Shown here one piece after another: positions 1-9,012 of a stretch of 64,000 nt of DNA. Location: NCBI GenBank assembly GCA_012295225.1, contig WMKK01000013.1, forward strand, positions 482,167 to 546,166. Reading direction: 5' to 3'. This DNA is from Ostreococcus mediterraneus. Lineage: Eukaryota; Chlorophyta; Mamiellophyceae; Mamiellales; Bathycoccaceae. The first letter of the stretch is position 1; every line of letters starts with the position of its first letter. The translations under genes were made by a program, and so were the position numbers. The notes below the pieces were generated by a model. That model was not told the origin of the DNA, searched no databases, and saw nothing but the letters and a program-made list of their open reading frames with translations.

Positions 1-407
1 AAGCACCCCGTCGCGAACACGATCGTCTCCATGCCCTCCGGCCACGGCCCCTTCATGGGCGTGCCCAACACGTTGTGCTTTTCGGGCACACGCATGGGCT
101 CTGATCGCCCCGGCAGCGCTTTGGACGCATCGATGATGCCAGGCTCGGCGGCGCCGCCCGCGCCTCCGCCAATCATAGCCATGAGCTTCTCGAGCAGCTC
201 CTCTTCGCGAGACGCGCGAACGACGACGGAATGCGCGCGAGCGTGCGCGCGAGACACGCGAATAGGGTGTTCGCGACGAACGCGCGCGGCGAATGAACGA
301 ATCGACGACGAGGCGCGAATGGCTTGGGCGCTCATGTGCGCTCGAGCCGTGTGCAAAAGTGACGTCAGTACGCGCCGTGGCGCGATGTCGAGTCGCGTGA
401 AAGCCAT
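1..407 (-). CDS. MSRA: Peptide methionine-S-sulfoxide reductase MsrA, 5' part (plastid type)
   Basis: This is the N-terminal part of an MsrA cut by the window edge. MsrA reduces methionine-S-sulfoxide in oxidised proteins. The segment ALPGRSEPMRVPEKHNVLGT followed by FPEGMET-like residues and FATGCF matches the entry to the MsrA catalytic domain, and the active-site Cys codon (TGC) lies at 3-5. About 75 residues rich in Ala, Arg and Ser precede the domain, as in a plastid or mitochondrial transit peptide. The ATG used is at 405-407. A second in-frame ATG at 333-335 would still leave a good transit peptide and would avoid overlap with the first exon of the divergent gene. The family is clear; the start is uncertain. 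Confidence 0.85.
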   Translation of the reverse strand, partial: MAFTRLDIAPRRVLTSLLHTARAHMSAQAIRASSSIRSFAARVRREHPIRVSRAHARAHSVVVRASREEELLEKLMAMIGGGAGGAAEPGIIDASKALPGRSEPMRVPEKHNVLGTPMKGPWPEGMETIVFATGC

Positions 408-2076
408 CGCGGCGAGGTAAGGGTCGATTAACGCGTGAGAGTGCTTGTGTGTTCGTCTCGTGTCGTTGGCCGTGGCGCGCCGCGCGTGTCGTCGCGACTG
501 ACGCGTGATGTGTGCGTGTGGTTGATTGCGCGCAAACAGATTGGCGCTCAAAGTTGATGACGAGCCTCCGGCGCCAGCGGCGCGGTCCGTCGCGCACGCG
601 CACGCTCAAACGTCGCAGGATGTATCGTTGAAGTCGCTTAGTTTGAATGTGCGCGACAAGCCCGAGGAAGGCGCGAGTGATGGCGCGCATTCGCCTCGCG
701 AGGCGCGCGCGAAGCGGTTGGACTTTGGCGCGAGCGCGCGTAAACCGACCCCCGTAGCGCCTCCTAGCACGTCATCAAAGGTGAGCAAAGGATCTACCAT
801 GGCGAGCGAGGGCGTGCCATCGCGTGGTAAGGCGGGTATCGCACAGATGCCTGTGGTGAGGGCGAACTCGGGGAAGAGCGACCAAGACGTCGACGCGTCG
901 GTTAAACAACCGACGAAACCGCCGCCGCAGCAATCGATTGATTTCGATGCGCGCATGCGTGATCTCGAGCGTGCGCACGCAGAGGAAACGTCGCGTCTAC
1001 GCGAGTCTCTGAGAGAAGCCGAGCGTCGGGCGAAGACGTCGGCAGAAAGTGTGATCGAGCTTCAGGAGCGCGTTCGGGCGCTCAAGGATGAAAACGTGAG
1101 CGAAGCGCGCATGTTGTCCCGCATGGAGGCGCATTTACGTCGTCGAGAGCACGAGTTTGAGGTGCAGCGAGAGCTATTAGCATCGCAGCTTGAAGCGGCG
1201 ATATATTCTGCGAATGAACGCGATAATGAGGCGTTATCTCGTGATCAAGAGGCGCGCGAGGAAATTCACGCGGCGAAGATGGCGGCGAGCGAATACGAGC
1301 TCAACGACGCGCAAAGGCGCGAGTTTTCGCTTAAAGCAGGGTGGTGTGCGAGGTATTTACACCGTGGTTTGGATTTAAAGATTATCAAGAGTAGTGTCCA
1401 CGTCGAGGAACAAGCGCGGTTTTGGACAGAGGCGTTTGGCGTCGACGTGACGGATGAAGATACGCACGCATCCATCGCGAGAAAAATCGACGACGCGATA
1501 ATCGACGACGCCAAAAAACCACGGCTGTCGTTCGCTGTGGACACGTCGCTCATCGGGTTACAAAATGCGCCCGATGAAGACGATTTTATGGATGATTCTG
1601 AAGCGACGAAGATTACGACACCGACAACGACCTCGCTTCCACCGAGTCGAAACCCGTTGTGGCCGAAGAATTTCCGCGACGCGTTGCGCGTGGAAATAGC
1701 CATGCGCCATATCATCGCCGATCGCACCGAGGAGCACATCATCATATCTTTAGCAGATATTCGTCGCACGCGCGCGATGACGGCGCTGTCGCCGACGTCG
1801 GAAAAACCGAGCGCCACCGCGATGAGCGCAGAGGAAATTCACGAATTTCACTTTCGCCGCGCGTGGTTGCGGTTTATGTGGGCTCGAGCGCGGGAAGCGA
1901 ATATCGATGTCGGCGTATCTGACACGCGCGAAGAGCACTGGATCGAAGTTATGTTGGTGCTCACGGATGCAGATCTGACGGATCAGTCATACTATAAACG
2001 CGACGCTGTGGCGGTAGATAAAGCGTTGAAGGAGCTGCGGACGTTGTCTATAGAGACTCGATTGTGGCTGTCGTAG
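385..2076 (+). CDS. Coiled-coil protein, SCD2-like (stomatal cytokinesis defective 2 family)
   Basis: Proposed exons are 385-416 and 540-2076, 522 residues. The intron (417-539) has donor GTAAGG, branch ACTGAC at 497-502 and acceptor CAG, and it restores an ATG to a frame that otherwise begins with TTG. The first 150 residues are low complexity, residues about 150-260 form a coiled coil, and the C-terminal half is globular. Two stretches recall plant SCD2: LKAGWCARYLHRGLDL followed by ARFWTEAFGVD, and DAVAVDKALKELRTLSIET at the end. Plant SCD2 acts with a DENN protein in clathrin-linked vesicle traffic and cytokinesis; that role here is an inference. Exon 1 overlaps the 5' end of the divergent MsrA gene. 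The 3' end is 23 bp from the end of the convergent purC. Confidence 0.6.
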
Positions 2077-2099
2077 CTCATAGCTGTAACTGTGTAACA

Positions 2100-3188
2100 T
2101 TACAAGACACCTTTCACGGCGTTACGCATGCGCTCGTTCACATCTACTCCAGACGGCGGCACTTCAAACGTTTCTCCGGTGATCATTTCGTACAACTTGA
2201 CGTATCTCGAGCTCAATTCGGCGACGAGGTCCGCCGGCGCCTCGGGAAGCACCTTGTCCTTGTACGGGTCGCATCGCTCGGCAAACCACAAACGCAAAAA
2301 TTCCTTATCAATCATGTCCGGCTCTTTACCTGCGGCATGACGTTCGGCGTAGCTATTAGATAGCCAATATCTAGAGCTGTCTGGAGTGTTGATTTCGTCG
2401 ATGAGGCGAATCGTGCCGTCGGCGTCACGGCCAAATTCGTACTTGGTATCCACCAAAATTAAGCCTCGCTGTGCGGCGACGCCTTGGGCGTATTCAAAAA
2501 CCTCCAACGTCTTCTTCACGCAATAGTCCAAATCCGCCTGTTTCATCCATCCTTCGCTGACGATATCTTCTAAAGAAATCGGCCTGTCGTGTTCCTTTTC
2601 CTTGGTCGTCGGCGTGACGATGTTCTCGGGCAACTTTTGGTTCTTCACCATACCATCCGCCAGCGCGTTGCCACAATAGTTGCGTCCGCCCTTGTTGTAG
2701 TGCGTCCACAACGAGGTGGACGTACTTCCGGTGAGATAACCACGAACGACGAACTCGATGGGGAAAACCTCGCATCGTTTCATAACCGTCACGTTTGGAT
2801 CCGGCGTCGCCACCACTGCGTTTGGCACAATGTGCTCCGTCTGCTTAAACCACCATTGCGATGTTTGGTTCAACACCGCACCTTTGAATGGAATGTACGC
2901 CAAATGTCTATCAAACGCGCTCTGTCGATCGGTCGTCACCGCGATCATGTACTCGCCTTCGACGTACGTGTCGCGAACTTTGCCCTCGTACTTCTCCCCG
3001 AGACCCAAATCGCTCTTCGTCACGCACGAGTTAATCGCATCCATCGCCTGAGACTTGCGCATGGCATCGTTCTCGGGCGACTGTGCCGCGCACCGCGCGC
3101 GTCGAACGTCACGTGCGCGCGAAAGCGCGCGAGGAGCTGTTCGATTCGTGCGCACCACAGCGCCACTGTAACTCTGGAAAGAAGCCAT
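2100..3188 (-). CDS. purC: Phosphoribosylaminoimidazole-succinocarboxamide synthase (SAICAR synthetase)
   Basis: This 362-residue protein catalyses the ATP-dependent joining of aspartate to CAIR in purine synthesis. Recognisable family blocks are GKVRDTYVEG at the N-terminal nucleotide-binding sheet, DRQSAFDRHL, PIEFVVRGYLTGS, LVDTKYEFG and IDEINTPDSSRYW. The first 60 residues, rich in Arg, Ala and Ser, look like a plastid transit peptide, consistent with plastid purine synthesis in plants. The ATG at 3186-3188 opens the reading frame. It is a single-exon gene, convergent with the SCD2-like gene. Confidence 0.95.
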   Translation of the reverse strand: MASFQSYSGAVVRTNRTAPRALSRARDVRRARCAAQSPENDAMRKSQAMDAINSCVTKSDLGLGEKYEGKVRDTYVEGEYMIAVTTDRQSAFDRHLAYIPFKGAVLNQTSQWWFKQTEHIVPNAVVATPDPNVTVMKRCEVFPIEFVVRGYLTGSTSTSLWTHYNKGGRNYCGNALADGMVKNQKLPENIVTPTTKEKEHDRPISLEDIVSEGWMKQADLDYCVKKTLEVFEYAQGVAAQRGLILVDTKYEFGRDADGTIRLIDEINTPDSSRYWLSNSYAERHAAGKEPDMIDKEFLRLWFAERCDPYKDKVLPEAPADLVAELSSRYVKLYEMITGETFEVPPSGVDVNERMRNAVKGVL

Positions 3189-3460
3189 GTTTACGATCGC
3201 GCGATGGATGACGCGGACGAAATACGCTCGTGCGCGAAGAGTTCGAAGTTCCTCTCACGTGCTTTGACGATTTTACGCGCCGCGCGTGCGGTCAACGTGC
3301 GACGTTGTGGCGATTGGTTGATTGTGGTTGTTGCTTTCGTGGCGCGACGGCTCGACTGAAAATATTTCAAATCGCTCACGATACGCACGGTCATGAGAGT
3401 TTGATACGATATTAACATTGTCAGATTTAAAAGCTATTGGTATTGTTATTTGTACGACGA
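3189..3460. other. Intergenic region upstream of purC
   Basis: This 272-bp stretch holds the purC promoter and the 3' flank of the SRPBCC gene. A 51-codon frame starts at 3204 on the plus strand but has no recognisable family. No RNA gene is seen. Confidence 0.5.
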
Positions 3461-4348
3461 TCACTTGGATGTAAAGTTAAAATCGGCGCGCTGGCCGAGC
3501 CCGAGGCCTTTGGTGGCGTTTAGGCGCGCCGTTTCGAGCACGCTCGCGGCGTCCCCAGCCTCTACTCTCGCCCTAAACGCCTCCATAGCGATGTGAAATT
3601 TATCTTGCACGTCCAAACCAACAGCTACGGTACCTTCTCTGCGCACCACATCCACGGGCATGTGCACGTAGACGTCTACGGCGAGCGAGCACCGCCCGTT
3701 CCCAGCCGCCGTCACGCGCGCCGTCGCGCCCAACGGCAATCCCGCAACCGCCTCAAACGTCACCACCGACCCTTGCTCCACCTCAGTCACCTTCAAGACA
3801 TTCATATACCGACCAACAGCGTCGATGGCATCGCGTCCGTATCTCCGCGCGATGTCCCCGTACGCGTACGACCACACGCACGTCGCTCGCGAGCCGTCGA
3901 CGCTCGGCTCGCACGCCTCCAACGCATCAAACATCTCCACTAGCGCCGCCGGCGTGGTCCAGTACCCATACACCACGCTCGCATCGACGTTTAGTTCAAT
4001 CTCCGCCCCGAACGTCGCGCGCGTGGCGCTATAGGCGATCGCTTTCGATCGAGACGTCGACGCCTCAAACGCCTCGCGTAACCCCAACGCATCGACAATG
4101 TCCCTTTCGCGATCGCTCTTGCGCGTGCGCGCGGCGGCATCGGCCGCGGATTCAAACGACTTGAACAAAGCATCATATGCGGCGTTTTCGCGATCGCGCA
4201 CGGCGCACGCGCGCGTCGAGCGTCGCGCACAAGTCGTCGAACGTCGAACGGACGCAGCCGCCGGCTGGGCGCACGCGCGCGGCGTTTTCGTCGGCTCACG
4301 CGCGTCGACGCGCGCGAGCGCGCTCGTAGATGGCGACGTGACGCGCAT
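3461..4348 (-). CDS. SRPBCC (polyketide cyclase/COQ10-like) fold protein, probably organellar
   Basis: This 295-residue single-exon protein has an Arg/Ala/Thr-rich N-terminal region (about 55 residues) typical of a plastid or mitochondrial presequence. Residues about 110-260 read as a START/SRPBCC helix-grip fold: alternating strands beginning GAEIELNVDASVVYGYWTTP, a strand with TCVWSYAYGD, then VVTFEAVAGLPLGATARVT and a long C-terminal helix. Proteins of this fold bind lipids or hydrophobic ligands or act as cyclases. No catalytic residues can be assigned and the ligand is unknown. The ATG at 4346-4348 is the first in frame. Confidence 0.55.
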   Translation of the reverse strand: MRVTSPSTSALARVDAREPTKTPRACAQPAAASVRRSTTCARRSTRACAVRDRENAAYDALFKSFESAADAAARTRKSDRERDIVDALGLREAFEASTSRSKAIAYSATRATFGAEIELNVDASVVYGYWTTPAALVEMFDALEACEPSVDGSRATCVWSYAYGDIARRYGRDAIDAVGRYMNVLKVTEVEQGSVVTFEAVAGLPLGATARVTAAGNGRCSLAVDVYVHMPVDVVRREGTVAVGLDVQDKFHIAMEAFRARVEAGDAASVLETARLNATKGLGLGQRADFNFTSK

Positions 4349-4450
4349 GCGTGGGTGTTCTCGTGGTTTCTCGGCGCGTGATCGCTTGGCGGGCGCGGAT
4401 GACGCGTGCGGGAGAGTGAGGTTTGCGTTTTCGCGTGCACTTTTTCAGCG

Positions 4451-6796
4451 TTACAATGGCCACGCGCGTTGAGATTTAAGTCTCTGAGACGCGCGATGCG
4501 CCTTAATTCTAAATTCATCCTCCAGGGCAAAGTTGAGGATTGTGGTGATGACAGGGACGAGCGCATCGGCGCGGTCGTAGGCGTCGTATGGGGTGAGCAG
4601 AAATTGCTTGACGACGTTGCGGAGGTAGACGACGAGCGCGGCGTCGAGCGCGCCTTCTGGGAGCGATGACGACGCGTCGTGTTTTTCACTGGTGCGCGTG
4701 TCCGCATCTTTGGCTTCACTCTCGTCATCTTCGTCGTCGCTGAATAATTGACGCTTGCTGCGTACGGGCGACGCACCGCCACGAATTTCATCGAGCTCTC
4801 GATCCTTGGCTTCCAACAGTTTGCGCGCTTTTTCTCTCCATGATTCAAGCGTCTCGCGAGCCTCGGCGCACTTGGCGCTCCATGCGTCGCGGTCTTTCTC
4901 GGCGGCATCAGCGGCGTGTTTTGCGGCGTCGCGTTCGGCGACGAGCGCGGATTTCTCGGCGCGTGATGAGTCTTCGGCGTGACGCTTGTACTCTTCGAGC
5001 GCATTCTTTGACGCAGACGCGAGCGCGTTGGCATTCATGATGCGAATCTCTGCGGATTCCATCTTGGACTTCATTTCTGCGTCGACATTTTCACGCATTT
5101 TAGCGGACGCTTCCGCGTCGTCTAACGCCGCGCGCGCGGCGACAATGTCAGCATTGAGCTTGCTCATTGAACATTCGGCTTCGGCGTTGATGACTTCAAG
5201 TTCGGCGACGCGAACCTTCAGGCGCTCGATTTCCTCGCGGTCGATCTGTGAAGAAGCCACAACCTTGTGTTCGAGTTCTTCGATCGCGCCGTCTTCAGCA
5301 CGCTGCATCTCTAAAGCTTGCTGTTCTAATGTCGCCACGCGCTGGGCCATGGTGAGCAATTCGCTCTCCGCTTTGTCGCGCGCTTGCTCGATATCTGACA
5401 ACGACGAGTGCGCGAACGAAGACGCCTCTAACGTGCGTTTCGCATCTGCGAGTTCCGAACGAAGGTCTGCCAATTCACTCATGGCACTGTTACGCTCGGC
5501 AACGGCGCCAGTTAACGATGCTACTTCTTCTTTGAGCCGACGTGATTCTTCGCGGAGCACGTCTCGAGCCTCCACTAGCGTTCCGATTTCCGACTCTTTT
5601 GCCTCGAGTTGGTTCTTGAGCGTCTTCACTAAACCATTCGCAATGTTTGCCTTGGACTCTGCGTTCGCGAGGGACTTTTTCAGTGCACCTTCGCTCATGC
5701 GCTGCTTTGCTACCTCGACGTCGGATTGCACTTGCTTTGTGTTCTCATTGGCGCGCTTCATCTCGGCCAACTCGGCGTGCAGCGCATCGCGCTCACGCGT
5801 CGTCGCTTGACTTTCGGTCTCCAAACGTTCCGCTCGCGCCTCGGCGTCCTTGAGTGCTTTTCCCGCGCGTTCTACGTCGGCGCGAGCGCCTGCGAGACTC
5901 TCCGCCACAGCATCTGCCTCGCGTTGACACTCCTTCTTCGCCTCTTCAAGCTCCGGTACGCGTTTTGCATACTCCGCGAGCTGTTTTTGTAACGTTTCGT
6001 TCACGCTTTTCATGCTTTGAACTTGCTTCAATGCGCGATCGCGCTCGTTCGTCATCGTTACCAAAGCGCTCGTCTCGACGCTTAATTTTTCAAGCGCCTC
6101 CTCGAGCTCCCGCGTCACGCCGTCAGACGTAGATTCTTCACCACTCCCCTTCGAGGTTCCCGTCACGCCCGCATCCGTATCGTTAGATTGCTCTCTGGCT
6201 TTCATTAATGCCTCACGCTCGAGCTCCAGAGCGCGCTTAGCGGTGCGTTCGTCCTCCAACTCACGTTTGGCTTCGTCCCGCTCGCGCCGCGCGTCGTCGC
6301 CTTCGAGCTCAAACTCCTTAGCTTCTTCCTCTTTCCACGCCACCGCATCTTTCGCAGCGGCTAACTCTTTGCGCAGAGACGCAATGAGCGCGGCATCGGC
6401 GTCCGCGGTGACGTTTCCGGCGGCGTCGCTAGCTTGAGCGGCGTTTGCGGTTGCCTTTGTGGACGCGCGCTCGCCCTCGCTCGCGGGCTCTGCAGATCGC
6501 CGCAACGCATCCTTCAACGCCGCGACTTCCTCATCTCGCCGCTCAAGAATCTCTTTAAGCTCAGTTACGCGCGCGCTTTCGCTTGGACCCATCCAATCGA
6601 CACCAATCGCGAGAGGCTCATCGTTCGTGACGTCTCGCGCAAACGCGCTTCGCGAAGACGCTCCGACCGCTCCCCGTTCGACGGCGTTTGTCTCGATCAA
6701 CCCCCCTAGCGTGTCCTCGGCCTGCGCGCGAAGTTTCTTAGTCGCATCAGCGAATTGCTCTTTGAGCCTCGACGGCTCGAGCCCGAAGGCTTTCAT
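4451..6796 (-). CDS. Golgin with C-terminal GRIP domain
   Basis: This 781-residue protein is almost entirely coiled coil, with long heptad runs of Glu, Lys, Ala, Arg and Leu from about residue 60 to 650. The C-terminus (about 720-768) reads YLRNVVKQFL, then LVPVITTILNF. That is the GRIP domain, including the Tyr that contacts ARL1 in other golgins. GRIP golgins tether vesicles at the trans-Golgi after recruitment by ARL1-GTP. I chose the ATG at 6794-6796 (MKAFGLEPSRLKEQFADATK), which starts directly with amphipathic sequence. The frame extends 54 codons upstream through sequence that does not look coding. It ends 102 bp before the start of the SRPBCC gene on the same strand. Confidence 0.85.
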   Translation of the reverse strand: MKAFGLEPSRLKEQFADATKKLRAQAEDTLGGLIETNAVERGAVGASSRSAFARDVTNDEPLAIGVDWMGPSESARVTELKEILERRDEEVAALKDALRRSAEPASEGERASTKATANAAQASDAAGNVTADADAALIASLRKELAAAKDAVAWKEEEAKEFELEGDDARRERDEAKRELEDERTAKRALELEREALMKAREQSNDTDAGVTGTSKGSGEESTSDGVTRELEEALEKLSVETSALVTMTNERDRALKQVQSMKSVNETLQKQLAEYAKRVPELEEAKKECQREADAVAESLAGARADVERAGKALKDAEARAERLETESQATTRERDALHAELAEMKRANENTKQVQSDVEVAKQRMSEGALKKSLANAESKANIANGLVKTLKNQLEAKESEIGTLVEARDVLREESRRLKEEVASLTGAVAERNSAMSELADLRSELADAKRTLEASSFAHSSLSDIEQARDKAESELLTMAQRVATLEQQALEMQRAEDGAIEELEHKVVASSQIDREEIERLKVRVAELEVINAEAECSMSKLNADIVAARAALDDAEASAKMRENVDAEMKSKMESAEIRIMNANALASASKNALEEYKRHAEDSSRAEKSALVAERDAAKHAADAAEKDRDAWSAKCAEARETLESWREKARKLLEAKDRELDEIRGGASPVRSKRQLFSDDEDDESEAKDADTRTSEKHDASSSLPEGALDAALVVYLRNVVKQFLLTPYDAYDRADALVPVITTILNFALEDEFRIKAHRASQRLKSQRAWPL

Positions 6797-7034
6797 CGTC
6801 TCGAGTCGACGTATGCGGCGCACGTTGGTATCACAACATTGGCTACGTCGTCGTAAAGGAAAAGAAAAGCATCGCGGATGCGCCACGCGCGCATCGCTTA
6901 AACGTGTATCATGTGAGTCGAATGAGATCTTGGATTGACGGTGCGAATGACGCATCATCAGTGCGTGGAGAGTAAACGCGAACCGTAAACGTATACGCGC
7001 GCGCGCGTTCGATTTGCAGCGGCGGCGGCTTTAT

Positions 7035-7766
7035 TCATGCAGCGGCGGCTTTATTCATCGCCTGATGCACGTTGTAATGCAAATGCGAGTCGTACTTTTC
7101 GCAAACGCTCATGAAACTCGCGGAACCAGCGCAACACACCATGATAGTATGCGCTGGATTGACTAAATCAATCTGATACCCGCTCGGCAGCTTTGATCCC
7201 ACGACGCGATTAATCGCGGCGTTTGATAACGGCACCGCCGCGCTCAAGTCTTCGAAATGCGTCTCATACGTCGACGAGCGCATGCCTTCGCGCGTGAGCT
7301 TGGCGAAATGCTTCGGAATGACAATCGATGCAATCGCATCGATGGCCTCCATGCTGGCGTCGGAGACGCATTCGACCGGAATCATGCGATTCACGTGCGT
7401 CGGTTTCGGCCAATCGACGCCCTCCGACATGCGTTCGATGATCCAATTCCCAAACGCTGTGACGTCCGTACTCACATCCGCGGGCTCGAGCGCGACGAAT
7501 ATCGCAGCCGTGGAGTCGGTAATTGTCTTTGTCACCGCATTCGTGATCGCCACGGCGTCTTTCGCATGTTTTTGCCACGCATCCTTGGCGGCGTTGACCA
7601 AGGCGCAGCAATCGTCGCCCGAGAGCGCGAGGTCACCGTGCCCGACGCGTGTGACGAGAAACCCGCACGGTGCGGCGTCGCCAATCCACTCGGGCTTTTG
7701 TAACGCGTGTGGTTGCGACGCTTGTGGTTGCGAGAGGTCTGGTTGGGACGATGGCGGTTGAGACAT
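7035..7766 (-). CDS. THUMP-domain protein, THUMPD1/Tan1-like tRNA acetylation adaptor
   Basis: This 243-residue protein resembles yeast Tan1 and human THUMPD1, the adaptor that helps the NAT10/Kre33 acetyltransferase make N4-acetylcytidine in tRNA. The second half carries the THUMP core: TYETHFEDLS, AAINRVVGSKLP, then YQIDLVNPAHTIMVCCAG followed by MSVCEKYDSHLHYNV, matching the KVDLTNP and SVVKDY blocks of THUMPD1. The N-terminus begins with a Gln/Pro/Ser repeat (SQPxxSQP) that is probably disordered. A single exon starts at the ATG at 7764-7766. No acetyltransferase gene is nearby. Confidence 0.75.
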   Translation of the reverse strand: MSQPPSSQPDLSQPQASQPHALQKPEWIGDAAPCGFLVTRVGHGDLALSGDDCCALVNAAKDAWQKHAKDAVAITNAVTKTITDSTAAIFVALEPADVSTDVTAFGNWIIERMSEGVDWPKPTHVNRMIPVECVSDASMEAIDAIASIVIPKHFAKLTREGMRSSTYETHFEDLSAAVPLSNAAINRVVGSKLPSGYQIDLVNPAHTIMVCCAGSASFMSVCEKYDSHLHYNVHQAMNKAAAA

Positions 7767-7830
7767 GTGGAGCGCGGGCGCGAGAGAGAGTCGAATTATG
7801 ATGCGTCTGGCTACACGCTCGCTACTGTAC

Positions 7831-8799
7831 TTACTGCATCTTTCCCCGAACGGCTTGCGCTGGGGTGATGGAAACTATGTTTGATTGCGTCGTAGTGGGC
7901 AGAATGCTCGGCCCGCGGCTTTCGCGTGTGCCCGCGAGGGCGCCGCCGCTGTCGGCGCCAGACAGCGCGACGACGCCGAAGAGAATCAGCGACCAACTAC
8001 ACATCCATCCAAATAACGCCCGCCACGTCTCCGGCAAGGGTTCACCCAATATAACTAAACCATACATCGCTGCGACAATCATTTGTGCGACGTTACCCGC
8101 GACACAGACGACGACGATGGAGTTGCCGTCGCGGAATCCTTTCGTTTGATAGTACAAGCCGACCGACGTGAGGCTCAACGACGCCGCCAGCGCGAGCGGC
8201 GCGGTAAATAACATCCACGCCCTCGCGTACGCGATGGCCATTTTCACACAAAACGAACTCAACGCAAAACATGTACCGCACTGGGCGCCAATCTTGATCA
8301 ACGCAAGACGCGCGGCGTCGCGAGACATGATGGACGCGAACCGACGACTGGCGACGCTCGGCGCGAGCAAACACACCACGCCGAGCGCGAACGCCACGAG
8401 TAACCAAAAACTCCCAATCGGCGGTGCGTCAGGCGAACCAGATCTAGAATACCATCCGAGTGCGCCGACGCCGCACCCACAGCTCGCGACGGCGACCCAT
8501 TCGCGCGGGGCGAGGCGCTCGCCCAAGTAGACGTGCGATATCGCCGCGAGGATGGCCACGCCGCTCGCGCTCGCAGGCTGCACCACGCTCATCGGTGCGA
8601 GCCACAGGGCGAGGAGAATGCCACCGCCACCGAGTATGTCGAGTATGAGCCCGCGAATCCATACGTCGTGCGTGAGATATGCGCGAGTCGTGGTGAGCGT
8701 TAACTTTGGGAGCGTCTTTGCAGCCTTCTTTTGAAACGCCTTACCGACGTTGATGGCGCAAGCGCTGGCGACGGTGAGCGTGATGGCGACGACGGGCAT
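7831..8799 (-). CDS. NIPA-type magnesium transporter (drug/metabolite transporter superfamily)
   Basis: This 322-residue integral membrane protein has about nine hydrophobic helices. It shows NIPA family signs: a start helix MPVVAITLTVASACAINVGK with FQKKA after it, then a duplicated DMT fold with LGERLAPREWVAV and a later LGEPLPETWRALF, the two EamA-like end motifs. NIPA proteins transport Mg2+ and other divalent cations at plasma or endosomal membranes; the substrate here is an inference. The start is the ATG at 8797-8799, because the frame upstream has only a GTG. The C-terminal 50 residues are hydrophilic and probably cytosolic. The gene ends 64 bp before the THUMP gene start. Confidence 0.75.
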   Translation of the reverse strand: MPVVAITLTVASACAINVGKAFQKKAAKTLPKLTLTTTRAYLTHDVWIRGLILDILGGGGILLALWLAPMSVVQPASASGVAILAAISHVYLGERLAPREWVAVASCGCGVGALGWYSRSGSPDAPPIGSFWLLVAFALGVVCLLAPSVASRRFASIMSRDAARLALIKIGAQCGTCFALSSFCVKMAIAYARAWMLFTAPLALAASLSLTSVGLYYQTKGFRDGNSIVVVCVAGNVAQMIVAAMYGLVILGEPLPETWRALFGWMCSWSLILFGVVALSGADSGGALAGTRESRGPSILPTTTQSNIVSITPAQAVRGKMQ

Positions 8800-9012
8800 C
8801 GTGCGCGCGCGCGAGTTGAGGATCGAACTGCGTGCGCGAGGCAACGCGCGGGCGACTCGTGGGAGCGCCACAAAGTAAAGACAGCGCTCGCGCGCGTCAA
8901 CAGCCGTAACGAAGAGTACTGAAGTAAAAGAATAATATTGAACAATGCGGCCGAGTGTAATAAAAGGAAGAAAATTAATCCGGAAAACTAATTAAGCAAA
9001 CGTGTATGGGGT

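Noticed and set aside
3204-3359. 51-codon plus-strand frame with a hydrophobic C-terminal stretch upstream of purC
   Set aside because: It is too short to support without a family match and lies in the expected purC promoter.
4986-5810. 274-codon frame antisense to the golgin
   Set aside because: It is Ser/Ala-rich and mirrors the coiled-coil coding strand, a common shadow effect.
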